From NCBI GenBank assembly GCA_947502595.1, contig CANNAM010000002.1, positions 301,165 to 365,164 of the forward strand: 64,000 nucleotides of DNA. The letters run 5' to 3'. The stretch is from an uncultured Marinicella sp. GTDB taxonomy: Bacteria > Pseudomonadota > Gammaproteobacteria > Xanthomonadales > Marinicellaceae. Of this stretch, positions 1-8,690 are shown in pieces (positions within the stretch are counted from its first letter, which is position 1; the number at the start of each line of letters is the position of its first letter). The notes under the pieces were generated by a model. It did not search any database and had not been told where the DNA came from. It was given only the letters and a program-made list of their open reading frames with translations. The translations under genes and the position numbers were made by a program.

Positions 1-2
1 AA

Positions 3-212
3 GATAAGGTGGATGTTAGCAGCATGGCTGGCGGCGACCCGAATCAGCCGCAAGCCAGCCGTTTTGGCATTCAGGCAGAAGCTGAAAGTGCATTGCAATC
101 ACTGGGTTTTAAGCCAACAGAAGCGTCGCAAATGGTCAAACAAGTGGCCAAAGATGACATGGCAGTAGAAGACATCATCCGCATTTGTTTACAAACCAAA
201 GGAGCCGGTTGA
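3..212 (+). CDS. ruvA: Holliday junction helicase subunit RuvA (C-terminal part)
   Basis: Only the C-terminal ~70 codons are in the window; the gene begins before base 1. The visible part is a flexible Gly/Gln/Pro-containing linker followed by a three-helix domain (motifs [19 protein letters not shown]) that matches RuvA domain III, the mobile domain that contacts the RuvB ATPase. RuvA binds four-way junctions as tetramers and loads RuvB rings for branch migration. The stop TGA at 210-212 overlaps the ruvB start ATG at 212, so the two are translationally coupled as in the usual ruvAB operon. Confidence 0.93.
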   Translation, partial: DKVDVSSMAGGDPNQPQASRFGIQAEAESALQSLGFKPTEASQMVKQVAKDDMAVEDIIRICLQTKGAG

Positions 213-1270
213 TGGGGATTGATGATTTTAATGACTTTGAAGGTGATGAGCGACTAATGGCAGGCATGCCAGAAAGCGCCCAAGAAAGAATCATTGAGGC
301 CAGTATCAGGCCACAAATTTTAAAAGACTACTTAGGTCAACAAGAAGTCAAAGACCAGATGGAGTTGTTTATTCAAGCAGCCAAAAACCGTCAAGAGTCC
401 TTAGACCATGTGTTGATTTTTGGTCCGCCTGGTCTGGGTAAAACCACCATGGCACATGTAATAGCCAATGAGATGGGGGTACAAATGCGCCAAACATCTG
501 GTCCGGTGATAGAGAAAGCCGGTGATTTGGCTGCACTTTTGACCAACTTACAGCCGCATGATGTATTGTTTATCGACGAAATTCACCGCTTATCGGCGGT
601 GGTCGAAGAAGTTTTATATCCGGCGATGGAAGACTTCCAAATCGACATCATGATTGGAGAAGGACCTGCTGCGCGTTCAATTAAGTTGGACTTGCCACCA
701 TTTACATTGGTTGGAGCCACCACACGAGCGGGCTTACTCACCTCGCCATTGCGTGATCGTTTTGGCATTGTACAACGACTTAAATTTTATAATTTCGAAG
801 ACTTAACCCAAATTGTAGCGCGCTCCGCTAAAATCCTTAACATTCAAACCGACCATGCGGGTTGTGTTGAAGTGGCCAAACGATCACGTGGAACACCGCG
901 GATTGCCAATCGTTTGTTACGTAGAGTCAGGGATTATGCTGAAGTTAAAGGCGATGGCGTGATTACTGAAAGTATTGCTTCAGCAGCAATGAATATGTTG
1001 CAAGTGGATCAAGCAGGCTTAGATGAAATGGATCGCAGGCTATTGGAAATCATCATAGAACAATTTGAAGGCGGACCGGTTGGCATCAATTCGCTGGCTG
1101 CTGCCTTGTCAGAAGAGCGCGGTACAGTTGAGGATGTCATTGAGCCTTATCTGATTCAACAAGGGTTGATTGCACGAACCGCCAGGGGTAGGATAGCCAC
1201 CGCTAAAACTTGGCAAACCATGGGAATTAAACCGCCCAAAAGTAAATTCAACCAAGATATCTTTGAATGA
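212..1270 (+). CDS. ruvB: Holliday junction branch migration ATPase RuvB
   Basis: The product is 352 aa, close to the family norm of about 335-350. The AAA+ features are plain: Walker A GPPGLGKT at residues 71-78, Walker B with the box LFIDEIHRL (D122, E123), sensor-1 region VGATTRAG, and a C-terminal winged-helix domain ([18 protein letters not shown]). RuvB hexamers drive branch migration with RuvA. The ATG at 212 was chosen over an upstream TTG (185) because AAAGGAG lies just ahead of it and it overlaps the ruvA stop (TGATG). ybgC follows within 15 bases. Confidence 0.96.
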   Translation: MGIDDFNDFEGDERLMAGMPESAQERIIEASIRPQILKDYLGQQEVKDQMELFIQAAKNRQESLDHVLIFGPPGLGKTTMAHVIANEMGVQMRQTSGPVIEKAGDLAALLTNLQPHDVLFIDEIHRLSAVVEEVLYPAMEDFQIDIMIGEGPAARSIKLDLPPFTLVGATTRAGLLTSPLRDRFGIVQRLKFYNFEDLTQIVARSAKILNIQTDHAGCVEVAKRSRGTPRIANRLLRRVRDYAEVKGDGVITESIASAAMNMLQVDQAGLDEMDRRLLEIIIEQFEGGPVGINSLAAALSEERGTVEDVIEPYLIQQGLIARTARGRIATAKTWQTMGIKPPKSKFNQDIFE

Positions 1271-1283
1271 GGTTACTGAAAAG

Positions 1284-1682
1284 ATGAGCAAATATTGCCA
1301 CCAATTTAGGGTCTATTATGAAGACACGGATGCAGGCGGTGTGGTTTACCATGCCAATTATTTGAACTTTTTCGAGCGTACACGGACTGAATGGTTGCGA
1401 GCTAAAGGTTTGCACCAAAGTGAGATGCGCAAACAAGCCAATGTGATTTTGGCGATTCGATCGATGCAAATAGATTTTGTGTTGCCAGCTCGGTTGGATG
1501 ATTTATTGACCGTCAGTGCTGAAGTGATGAGTCACAGCAAAGTAACCATGCAAATGGAACAAGAAATGCACAAAGAAGGTGTTTTGCTGGCCAAAGCACA
1601 AGTAGAAATTATCAGTTTGAATGCCGAAAAATTCAAGCCGATGCGCTTTCCAACCCAATATTTAGAGGAGTTATTGTTTTGA
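1284..1682 (+). CDS. ybgC: Acyl-CoA thioesterase YbgC (tol-pal associated)
   Basis: A 132-aa hotdog-fold thioesterase. The N-terminal signature YYEDTDAGGVVYHANYL followed by FFERTRTEWLR is the YbgC/4-hydroxybenzoyl-CoA thioesterase motif with the catalytic Asp (EDTDAGG). It is the customary first gene of tol-pal clusters. The ATG at 1284 gives the family's usual length; a TTG at 1263 would extend it by seven residues back into ruvB. Its stop overlaps the tolQ start (TTGA at 1679-1682), so the genes are co-translated. The exact acyl substrate cannot be read from sequence. Confidence 0.93.
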   Translation: MSKYCHQFRVYYEDTDAGGVVYHANYLNFFERTRTEWLRAKGLHQSEMRKQANVILAIRSMQIDFVLPARLDDLLTVSAEVMSHSKVTMQMEQEMHKEGVLLAKAQVEIISLNAEKFKPMRFPTQYLEELLF

Positions 1683-2344
1683 ACGACAGCGGACAATTTT
1701 ATTACGAAATCATCATGAGTGCATCAATGCCGGTAAAGGTGGTGATGATTATTTTGATTCTGGCTTCAGTTTGGTCTTGGCTGATTATATTTTCCAAAGG
1801 TAGGGTGTTGGCCAATGCACAGCACAAGGCCAAAAAATTTGAAGAACATTTTTGGTCGGGTGTAGATTTGAATAAACTGTACCAAAGCTTATCGGGCAAA
1901 AAGAACAGTGGACTGGCAAAAATATTTGAAGCTGGTTTCAAAGAGTTTCAGCGTAAAAACACCACTGGTAATGGTGCAATTCAGTCGATTGAAGGCTCTG
2001 ATCGCGCGATGCGAGTGGCTTTGAACCGTGAAATTGAGGACATGGAAAGTCATTTACCGACCTTAGCCACCATTGGTTCAACCAGTCCCTACATCGGTTT
2101 GTTTGGAACAGTGATTGGCATCATGTTGTCATTCCACGCGCTTTCGGATGTCACACAAGCCACCATTGCACTGGTTGCACCTGGTATATCAGAAGCTCTG
2201 ATTGCCACAGCCATGGGTTTATTTGCCGCTATTCCTGCAGTTATTTTTTACAACAAATTCAGTGATAAAGTAGAAAGAATTTACGCTCAATACGACGCAT
2301 TCAAAGAAGAGTTTTCCGCTATTTTGCACCGCCAGATAGGCTGA
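1679..2344 (+). CDS. tolQ: Tol-Pal system proton channel subunit TolQ
   Basis: A 221-aa inner-membrane protein of the TolQ/ExbB/MotA family. The helices are about residues 17-37, 130-152 and 165-190, with the conserved stretch TIGSTSPYIGLFGTVIGIM and the GISEALIATAMGLFAAIPAV helix. With TolR it forms the proton-driven motor that energises TolA for outer-membrane constriction at division. The start is a TTG: GAGGAG at 1665-1670 sits 8 nt upstream, and the codon overlaps the ybgC stop. The next ATG (1715) would delete the periplasmic N-terminus and has no such ribosome site. Confidence 0.94.
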   Translation: MNDSGQFYYEIIMSASMPVKVVMIILILASVWSWLIIFSKGRVLANAQHKAKKFEEHFWSGVDLNKLYQSLSGKKNSGLAKIFEAGFKEFQRKNTTGNGAIQSIEGSDRAMRVALNREIEDMESHLPTLATIGSTSPYIGLFGTVIGIMLSFHALSDVTQATIALVAPGISEALIATAMGLFAAIPAVIFYNKFSDKVERIYAQYDAFKEEFSAILHRQIG

Positions 2345-2348
2345 TCTA

Positions 2349-2765
2349 ATGAGACGTCCACGAAAAATCAAAGCAGAAATTAATGTTGTACCGTACATTG
2401 ATGTGACCTTGGTGTTGTTGATTATTTTCATGATTACTACGCCGTTAATGAACCTTGGTGTAGATGTGAATTTACCTGAGTCAAATGCCAATACCATGAC
2501 CATTGAAACTGAACCTGCTGTAATAAATGTCACAGCCAATGGTGATTTGTACTTAAGTATTGGTGGTGAATATGAGTTGATTGACGGTGAATCTTTGACT
2601 AAAAAACTGGCTGCGTTTGTTAAAGTCAATGCGGAGTTACCCATCATGATAGGTGCTGATAAGTCAGTCAGTTATGGTCAAGTGTATCAAGCCATGGCGA
2701 TTGCTCAACAAGCCGGTGCCAAGAAAGTGGGCTTAATCAGCGACCCCATAAAACCAACACAGTGA
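2349..2765 (+). CDS. tolR: Tol-Pal system protein TolR
   Basis: A 138-aa ExbD/TolR protein with a single N-terminal transmembrane helix (about residues 15-35). It carries the key proton-pathway Asp in the context NVVPYIDVTLVLLIIFM, and a periplasmic domain ends in the peptidoglycan-binding-like segment (PIMIGADKSVSYGQVYQAM). It starts four bases after tolQ. It acts with TolQ as the stator of the Tol motor. Confidence 0.95.
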   Translation: MRRPRKIKAEINVVPYIDVTLVLLIIFMITTPLMNLGVDVNLPESNANTMTIETEPAVINVTANGDLYLSIGGEYELIDGESLTKKLAAFVKVNAELPIMIGADKSVSYGQVYQAMAIAQQAGAKKVGLISDPIKPTQ

Positions 2766-2799
2766 TGGATTAATCAATGGTTGTTTTGAGGCACATTCA

Positions 2800-3588
2800 A
2801 TGAATACAGCAGCAGAGCAAAGAATAGGTTTGATCTATTCAATTGGCTTACACGTGGTGATTGTGTTGTTATTGGTGTTTTCTACCCAGCAAGGCCCCAG
2901 TGTTGTGCCACCAAAAGGCATTGCCATTGAAGCTGAAATCATGGATTTAGAAGATTTTTTTAAAAATCAAAATAATCCCAAGCCTCAACCAGTCAAGCCT
3001 GAACCTAAGCCTGAACCTAAGCCTGAACCAGTCAAGCCTGAACTTAAGCCTGAACCTAAGCCTGAACCTAAGCCTGAACCTAAGCCAGTTGAAAAGCCGG
3101 TAATAAAACCCAAAGTTGATCCTGTCAAAAGACAAGAAAAAACCGAAAGGCAGAAAAAACTGGAAGAAATAAGGCGTCAAAGGGCAGCAGCAGAGCAGCA
3201 GGCCGAGCAACAACCAGTGTCTGCTGACAAACCAGAAGCGGAGATCACAGAACCCGATGCCACACCAGCTGTGGGGGTAGCCAATGGTGCTGCAGATCAG
3301 CGGCGTACTTTGCAGACTTTATATGTTGCCAGTATACAGTCGGCAGTCAACCGGCAATGGGCCAGACCCAGCGGAACCCCTGCCGGATTACAGTGTCAAA
3401 TCAAAGTCAACCAAATCCCTGGAGGCGGGGTGATTGATGTGACTATTGGAACACCATGTAATGCCAGTGCGGTGGTGCGTAATTCAATCATCAATGCGGT
3501 TAAAAAAGCCGATCCACTGCCTTACTCAGGTTTTGAAGAAGTGTTTGACCGTCGACTTAATTTTATTTTTCAATATCAAGGAGATTGA
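2800..3588 (+). CDS. tolA: Cell envelope integrity protein TolA
   Basis: A 262-aa protein with the three TolA domains: an N-terminal membrane anchor (about residues 8-27), a long extended region, and a C-terminal domain with the conserved cysteine pair (GLQCQIKV, GTPCNAS). The linker begins with a Lys-Pro-Glu-Pro repeat (about residues 64-106) and continues as a charged Lys/Arg/Glu/Gln helix. The KPEP stretch resembles TonB more than the Ala/Lys helix of enteric TolA, but the C-terminal domain and the operon position make it TolA. It spans the periplasm between TolQR and TolB/Pal. Confidence 0.93.
   Translation: MNTAAEQRIGLIYSIGLHVVIVLLLVFSTQQGPSVVPPKGIAIEAEIMDLEDFFKNQNNPKPQPVKPEPKPEPKPEPVKPELKPEPKPEPKPEPKPVEKPVIKPKVDPVKRQEKTERQKKLEEIRRQRAAAEQQAEQQPVSADKPEAEITEPDATPAVGVANGAADQRRTLQTLYVASIQSAVNRQWARPSGTPAGLQCQIKVNQIPGGGVIDVTIGTPCNASAVVRNSIINAVKKADPLPYSGFEEVFDRRLNFIFQYQGD
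2980..3090 (+). repeat. 12-bp coding tandem repeat in tolA
   Basis: Nearly perfect copies of AAGCCTGAACCT, interrupted by GTCAAG units, encode the (KPEP)n linker of TolA. Such codon-level repeats can expand or contract in frame by slippage, changing linker length between strains. Confidence 0.85.
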
Positions 3589-3591
3589 TAC

Positions 3592-4875
3592 ATGAAGCAA
3601 ATTCTTTTTTTATTAACAGTGCTGTTAACTTTCGACAGTCAAGCCCAATTGAATATCACCATTGATGGCGGCAATGCTTCAGCCTTACCCATAGCGGTGG
3701 TTGATTTTGTTAACCCAAAAGATCCATTGCTGACAAATATGGCCGAAGTGATTCGCAATGATTTGTCCCGCTCTGGCCAATTCAAACCTTTGAATCAAGA
3801 TTTGCTGGTTGACCAACCTCGTTCGGATGCTGATATTAATTACGGTACGTGGCGTTTATTGGGTGCAGATTTTTTGTCTTATGGTGACATCACTTACTTA
3901 GATGGTGACCGCATGGAAGTGCGTTTTAGACTGTCTTCTGTGGCTGATCAAAAACAATTACTGGCTTTGACCTTACCGCTGAACAAAGCCCAGGCGCGGG
4001 CTGGTGCACACTACATTGCAGACCGTATATACGAAGCCATTCTAGGTATTCCAGGCATATTCTCAACCAAATTGGCTTATGTCACAGCCACCAAAAATGG
4101 TGATGATTTTAAATACCAGATGATTGTTGCTGATTCAGATGGATACAACCCACAATCACTGGTCACCTCAAAAGAGCCGCTGTTATCGCCAGCCTGGTCT
4201 CCCGATGGTAAAAAGCTTGCCTATGTTTCATTTGAACAAGGTAATTCAGCAATTTATATTCAAGACCTGAGCTCTGGGGCTCGCACTTTGTTATCAAGTT
4301 TTGCGGGAATCAATGGGGCACCAAAATTTTCTCCTAATGGACAACGGTTGGCCATTACTTTATCTAAATCAGGAAATCCCGAAATTTATACCATCAATAT
4401 TTTCGATAAAAAACTGACTCAAATCACCAACCATTGGGGCATAGACACTGAGCCTGAATGGTCACCTGATGGTCAATCGATATTTTTTACTTCTGACCGA
4501 GGTGGTAAACCTCAGATTTACCAAATTGATTTGATCAGTAAACAAGCCAAACGCATTACTTTTGAAGGGGCTTATAATGCCCGCCCAAGTTTGTCGCCTG
4601 ATGGAAAATACATCGCCATGGTTCATGGAAACAACAACCGCTACCAAATTGCTTTATTGCATCGGCCGTCTAACACCCTGCAGTTAATCAGCAGTGGCAG
4701 TCAGGATGAAACCCCAAGTTTTGCTCCCAATGGAGCGATGGTGTTGTTTGCAACGCGAACTGATGCCGGTAGGGGATTGCTTAAAGCCGTTTCAGTTGAT
4801 GGCCAAACATCTAATGATTTGGTGTTATCCAGTGGTCATGTACGTGAGCCCAGCTGGTCACCATTGTTAAAATAA
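3592..4875 (+). CDS. tolB: Tol-Pal system beta-propeller protein TolB
   Basis: A 427-aa periplasmic protein: signal peptide (residues 1-19, ending SQA), N-terminal TolB domain (about 20-160), then a six-bladed beta-propeller. The blades are marked by repeated WSPDGK/FSPNGQ/WSPDGQ/LSPDGK/FAPNGA motifs. TolB shuttles between TolA and Pal. It begins four bases after tolA. Downstream, pal and cpoB are absent; an OsmC-like gene follows instead. Confidence 0.96.
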   Translation: MKQILFLLTVLLTFDSQAQLNITIDGGNASALPIAVVDFVNPKDPLLTNMAEVIRNDLSRSGQFKPLNQDLLVDQPRSDADINYGTWRLLGADFLSYGDITYLDGDRMEVRFRLSSVADQKQLLALTLPLNKAQARAGAHYIADRIYEAILGIPGIFSTKLAYVTATKNGDDFKYQMIVADSDGYNPQSLVTSKEPLLSPAWSPDGKKLAYVSFEQGNSAIYIQDLSSGARTLLSSFAGINGAPKFSPNGQRLAITLSKSGNPEIYTINIFDKKLTQITNHWGIDTEPEWSPDGQSIFFTSDRGGKPQIYQIDLISKQAKRITFEGAYNARPSLSPDGKYIAMVHGNNNRYQIALLHRPSNTLQLISSGSQDETPSFAPNGAMVLFATRTDAGRGLLKAVSVDGQTSNDLVLSSGHVREPSWSPLLK

Positions 4876-4887
4876 CAGGAGCTACCA

Positions 4888-5313
4888 ATGACAACTACAG
4901 TATCCACCCAATGGGTTAAAGACTATACATTCGTGAGTACCAATCAAGCACAACAAAGTATTGTGATGGACTCACCTGCAACCCAAGGTGCTGAAAAGAT
5001 TGGGCCTTCCCCGATGGAAGTGGTGTTGATGGGTTTAAGTGCTTGTGCTGGGATTGATGTGAAATTAATTTTAAGCAAAGCCCAACAAAATTTCAGCGAC
5101 ATACAAGTCAAAGTCAGCGCTGATCGTCGCGAAGAAATTCCCAGAATTTATACCGATATCAACTTACATTTTATTGTTACTGGTGTGGACCTCGCTGAAA
5201 AACAAGTGGCTCGTGCTATCAAGCTTTCAGCTGAGAAATACTGTTCGGTTTCTCACATGTTACAAGACACGGTAAACATTACTCACAGTTATGAGCTGGT
5301 AGCGGAAAAATAA
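4888..5313 (+). CDS. OsmC family protein
   Basis: A 141-aa OsmC/YhfA-type protein. The two family cysteines are visible: one in MGLSACAGIDV and one in AEKYCSVSHML. OsmC enzymes use such a pair to reduce organic peroxides, while the YhfA subgroup has less certain activity. It starts 12 nt after tolB with CAGGAG as the ribosome site, so it is probably co-transcribed with the tol genes. It occupies the slot where pal normally lies. A functional link to Tol is not implied by sequence. Confidence 0.9.
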   Translation: MTTTVSTQWVKDYTFVSTNQAQQSIVMDSPATQGAEKIGPSPMEVVLMGLSACAGIDVKLILSKAQQNFSDIQVKVSADRREEIPRIYTDINLHFIVTGVDLAEKQVARAIKLSAEKYCSVSHMLQDTVNITHSYELVAEK

Positions 5314-5322
5314 ACTCTAGAA

Positions 5323-5373
5323 CCAGAAACACCATTGATTTTTTACTGTGCTCAATGGTGTGGGTTTTTCTGG
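5323..5373. terminator. Hairpin between convergent genes
   Basis: The 10-bp arms ACACCATTGA (5329-5338) and TCAATGGTGT (5352-5361) are perfect, and are extended outward by CCAGAAA/TTTCTGG with T-rich flanks. It lies between the OsmC-like gene and a convergent lipoprotein gene and could terminate both. Confidence 0.6.
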
Positions 5374-5418
5374 ATCTACTGCTAACGCAGGAAAATAGAC
5401 TTTTAAGCACCAAGGCTA

Positions 5419-5937
5419 TTACTGTGCTTTGCTCAAGGTGAACTGAGTTTGCCACTTTCCTGACCAGTCGGGTTTGCTGCCATTGGGGTAGGTTTCATCG
5501 TACATAGTAAGTAATAACACCCCTGCCTTAAGTTCATAGCGATAAAACAATTGCCCGCCTTCAAACCCAGGTACTTTTGCTACATGAGCGGTGGCTATTA
5601 ATTTTTCACCATCAATGTAGTAACTTCCAGCGTTGAATACTATTGAACGAAATCCTTTTAATATTTCTGCATCAGTGGGTTGAGATAAATTCTCAAAAGG
5701 TGTTCTGGGTGACTGTTTTGGACTCCACATCAGGGCATAGTGGCTTTCACTGAAAATAAACATGCCTGGTTGTGCTGATTTAATTTTTTGGGTTTTCTCA
5801 TCAGATAACCAAGTTACAGATTGAACCTCCCACGCACCTACAAGTGGATTCGAAACAGTTTTATTGGCGGGGTTGGTTTGACAACCGGTGAGACAGAATA
5901 AGCAGACTGAATAAAAAATGTAAAAAATATTTTTCAT
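5419..5937 (-). CDS. Predicted lipoprotein, lipocalin-like fold possible
   Basis: A 172-aa product with a lipoprotein signal: MKNIFYIFYSVCLFCLTGC, lipobox LTGC with the lipidated Cys at residue 19. The mature part starts PLVGAWEVQS, contains YALMWSPK, and ends WSGKWQTQFTLSKA. The 'GAWE...S..Y.L..' layout resembles lipocalin-like (DUF1348/Lipocalin_4-type) small-molecule binding barrels, but this is a loose similarity. ATG 5937 was preferred over 5949 because it puts the lysine directly before the hydrophobic core. It stands alone in front of the ABC transporter gene. Confidence 0.75.
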   Translation of the reverse strand: MKNIFYIFYSVCLFCLTGCQTNPANKTVSNPLVGAWEVQSVTWLSDEKTQKIKSAQPGMFIFSESHYALMWSPKQSPRTPFENLSQPTDAEILKGFRSIVFNAGSYYIDGEKLIATAHVAKVPGFEGGQLFYRYELKAGVLLLTMYDETYPNGSKPDWSGKWQTQFTLSKAQ

Positions 5938-6012
5938 GTCTATCCTCAATAATTTGGTATGAATTTACTTTAATGATTCTTGTATTGGTGCGCAAGTTGA
6001 ATTGGTGTATTT

Positions 6013-7788
6013 TTAGTCTTTATCAGTAAATTGCAGTTTGGCCAATTCAGCATATAAGCTGTTGTTATGAATCAGCTCCTCATGTTTACCCATTGCTACT
6101 ATCTGGCCTTGATCCAGTACGATGATTTGGTCGGCTTTGCGGATGGTGGCCAGTCGATGGGCAATCACCAATGTGGTGCGTCCTTGCATGATGGTGTTCA
6201 AGGCTTCTTGAACCAACTTTTCGCTGTTGGCATCCAAGGCGCTGGTCGCTTCGTCTAACAACAGCACCGGTGGGTTGGTTAGGACTGCGCGTGCAATGGA
6301 TAAGCGCTGAGCCTGACCGCCAGACAGCCTGACACCACGTTCACCAAGGTAAGTGTCATAGCTGTGTTCCAACTGTTCTATAAATTCATCGGCATGGGCC
6401 AACCTGGCAGCTGCTTTGATTTCTTCATCGCTGGCAGCTGGTCGGCCATAGGCGATATTTTCACGGGCGGTGGTAGAAAAAATAGTGACATCCTGAGCCA
6501 CCAAAGAAAATTGTGAGCGCAAGTCATTGAGTTGCAGTGTGTTTATGTCTGTGCCATCTAATTTTATGGTTCCAGTTTGTGGCTCATAAAAACGCATCAG
6601 CAGCTGGAATAGGGTGGACTTTCCCGACCCCGAAGGCCCAACCAAAGCCACTGTTTGACCGGGTTCCACAGAAAAAGAAATATCAGTTAACACATTCAAG
6701 TTGTTGCGGCTGGGATAAGCAAAGTTGAGGTTTTGTAGGCTGATGTTGCCCAATACAGGGGATTTTATCGGTATGGCTGCTGCACCGTCTTGGATGGTTG
6801 ATTCGGTGTTCATCAGTTCAATGATGCGTTCCAGTGCGCCAGCGGCTTTTTTTAACTCACTCCACACGGTCGATAATGCACCCACTGAAGTTGCAGCCAT
6901 AATGGCATACATCACAAATTGACTCAAAGTACCTGCGGTTATGTCGCCAGTAATGACGTCTTTGGCGCCCAACCACAACACAAACACAATCCCACCAAAT
7001 ATAACAAAGCCAACCAGCATCGACATGATGGTGGTCATGCGGATTGAAGCAACAGCGGCTGTGAATGCATTGTTGATGGCTGCAATGAACTTATTGTTTT
7101 CTGCTTGTTCTTGTGCATAAGCTTGCACCGTGTGCATGGCATTGATGGTTTCGGTCGCCAGTGCGGACGAGTCAGCGATGCGGTCTTGTTCGGCTTTGGA
7201 CAGCTTTTGAATTTTACGTCCGGTTATGACAATCGGCAGTACCACCAAAGGGATGATAAAAGCAATGTACATGGCCAGCTTGGGCGCCGTGAAAACCATC
7301 ATAAAAGTAGCCCCAAAAAATGTCACTGCTGAGCGCAAAGCAATTGAAAAGGTGCTACCAACCACAGTCTCAACCAGGGTAGTGTCGGTATTGATGCGCG
7401 ACAGAATTTCTCCGGTTTTGGTTTTTTCAAAAAACTCTTGGGATTGAGTCATGACTTTGCCATACACCTGTTTTCGCAGGTCGGTAACCACCTTTTGGCC
7501 GATCCAAGAAACCCAAAAATAACGCAAAGAAGTGAATAAAATCATCAATGATGAAACCACGAATACCAATAAAAAGTAATAAGACAAGGTGTCTTGGTTT
7601 TCCGCTGCAAAACCCAAATCGATCATTTGTTTGAATGCCACCGGTATGGCTAAATTAGCTGCTGCACCAAGAAATAACAACAACAAAGCCAACATGATGT
7701 GTTTTTTGTAAGGCGTGATCAACGGTTTGATTAAACGCAGATGATTTAAAGATGCCTTGTTATTTGTTGCTTCTGCTGGTGTATCCAT
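6013..7788 (-). CDS. ABC exporter (fused permease and ATPase)
   Basis: A 591-aa MsbA/MDR-type half transporter. The N-terminal membrane domain has about six helices (residues ~25-310). The C-terminal ATPase has Walker A GPSGSGKST, signature LSGGQAQRLS, Walker B VLLLDEATSALD and the H-loop IAHRLATI. It is predicted to work as a homodimer exporting a lipid or hydrophobic compound; the substrate is unknown. ATG 7788 has an AGGA ahead of it; the upstream ATG (7806) would add six residues. The start lies inside the 3' end of the hydrolase gene, so MarR-hydrolase-exporter form one overlapping operon. Confidence 0.92.
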   Translation of the reverse strand: MDTPAEATNNKASLNHLRLIKPLITPYKKHIMLALLLLFLGAAANLAIPVAFKQMIDLGFAAENQDTLSYYFLLVFVVSSLMILFTSLRYFWVSWIGQKVVTDLRKQVYGKVMTQSQEFFEKTKTGEILSRINTDTTLVETVVGSTFSIALRSAVTFFGATFMMVFTAPKLAMYIAFIIPLVVLPIVITGRKIQKLSKAEQDRIADSSALATETINAMHTVQAYAQEQAENNKFIAAINNAFTAAVASIRMTTIMSMLVGFVIFGGIVFVLWLGAKDVITGDITAGTLSQFVMYAIMAATSVGALSTVWSELKKAAGALERIIELMNTESTIQDGAAAIPIKSPVLGNISLQNLNFAYPSRNNLNVLTDISFSVEPGQTVALVGPSGSGKSTLFQLLMRFYEPQTGTIKLDGTDINTLQLNDLRSQFSLVAQDVTIFSTTARENIAYGRPAASDEEIKAAARLAHADEFIEQLEHSYDTYLGERGVRLSGGQAQRLSIARAVLTNPPVLLLDEATSALDANSEKLVQEALNTIMQGRTTLVIAHRLATIRKADQIIVLDQGQIVAMGKHEELIHNNSLYAELAKLQFTDKD

Positions 7789-8690
7789 GTTGCTGTTTCC
7801 TGCCATAGTTTGTTTGCTTTTGGCTTGAAAAAGCCAAAGTGCCCAATGCCGCTTAGACCCATCGATTTGGGGTCGATTATTCGTTTTTCTATGTGCCCAT
7901 TGTCACGACCTGAAGCGCCACTTGTATGGCCAGCAGTGCCAAATTCTTGCAACAGGCCATCAATCGCTGCTTCTGGTGCCATGTCATCATCAGTAAAACC
8001 CAGGCTTAACAATGGCTTGTTAAACGCTTGCCAAGGGCTTAAATCAAAACCAAACTTAGGGTTAAACAAATAGTCTTTTTGTCGACCCCAGCTGGCCCAT
8101 TGCTTGGCTGCGGCAGCTGGCCAAGGGTAGTTACCCAAACCCAACTTGTTGGCATCAAAGGTTAGTCCACGACTCATCCAAGGAATCAAAACATGCCACA
8201 ACAGCATCAATTTAACTCGACCATTGAACGACCACCATGGCCACAAGCGGTAATCCCCTTTTTGTGCTGTTACATGCAACAAACCATCAACCAAATCTAA
8301 ATTCTCAGCAAAGCCAAGCAGTTGTCCACCAATGCTGTGTCCTAAGACCAACAATTTATCGGCTTTCAATGCAGACTTTGCCCAATTAATTACCGCAACT
8401 TGGTCCAGCCGACCCCATGCCTCAGCATCAGTGGGCACACCATCGGGCAAGTTATGTAAGCCATCTTCCATGCCTCGATAGTTGTAGATAACCGCAGTTA
8501 TGCCCTGATCGGCCATGTAAGCTGCAAACTCATGATACAGTCTGCGCTTAACGCCGATGGCTGGATTTATAATCAATACAGTAGAGTTTTCAGCACCAAA
8601 CACAGCTAAATTAAGTTCGACTTCATCTGTTGTTATGGTTTGCGCGTTAATGTACATATTCGGTGAGTCATTGTGGTGGTTCAAAATCAT
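7746..8690 (-). CDS. Alpha/beta hydrolase
   Basis: The product is about 314 aa with an alpha/beta hydrolase fold: strand/turn NPAIGVKRRLYHEFA (oxyanion region), YNYRGMEDG, and nucleophile elbow GHSIGGQ (Ser). The C-terminal GIGHFGFF gives the catalytic His. The family resembles YheT/serine aminopeptidase-like hydrolases of unknown substrate. Possible starts are GTG 8735, ATG 8690 and ATG 8657. 8690 overlaps the MarR stop by 23 bases, and 8657 would be non-overlapping. It is second in the leftward MarR operon and overlaps the exporter gene. Confidence 0.85.
   Translation of the reverse strand: MILNHHNDSPNMYINAQTITTDEVELNLAVFGAENSTVLIINPAIGVKRRLYHEFAAYMADQGITAVIYNYRGMEDGLHNLPDGVPTDAEAWGRLDQVAVINWAKSALKADKLLVLGHSIGGQLLGFAENLDLVDGLLHVTAQKGDYRLWPWWSFNGRVKLMLLWHVLIPWMSRGLTFDANKLGLGNYPWPAAAAKQWASWGRQKDYLFNPKFGFDLSPWQAFNKPLLSLGFTDDDMAPEAAIDGLLQEFGTAGHTSGASGRDNGHIEKRIIDPKSMGLSGIGHFGFFKPKANKLWQETATWIHQQKQQITRHL

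Noticed and set aside
2980..3090. 12-bp repeat as a CRISPR or VNTR outside genes
   Set aside because: It keeps the tolA frame and encodes the expected linker.
2947..3213. 88-aa minus-strand ORF of Arg/Leu/Phe repeats
   Set aside because: Antisense shadow of the tolA KPEP repeat; no ribosome site and very low complexity.
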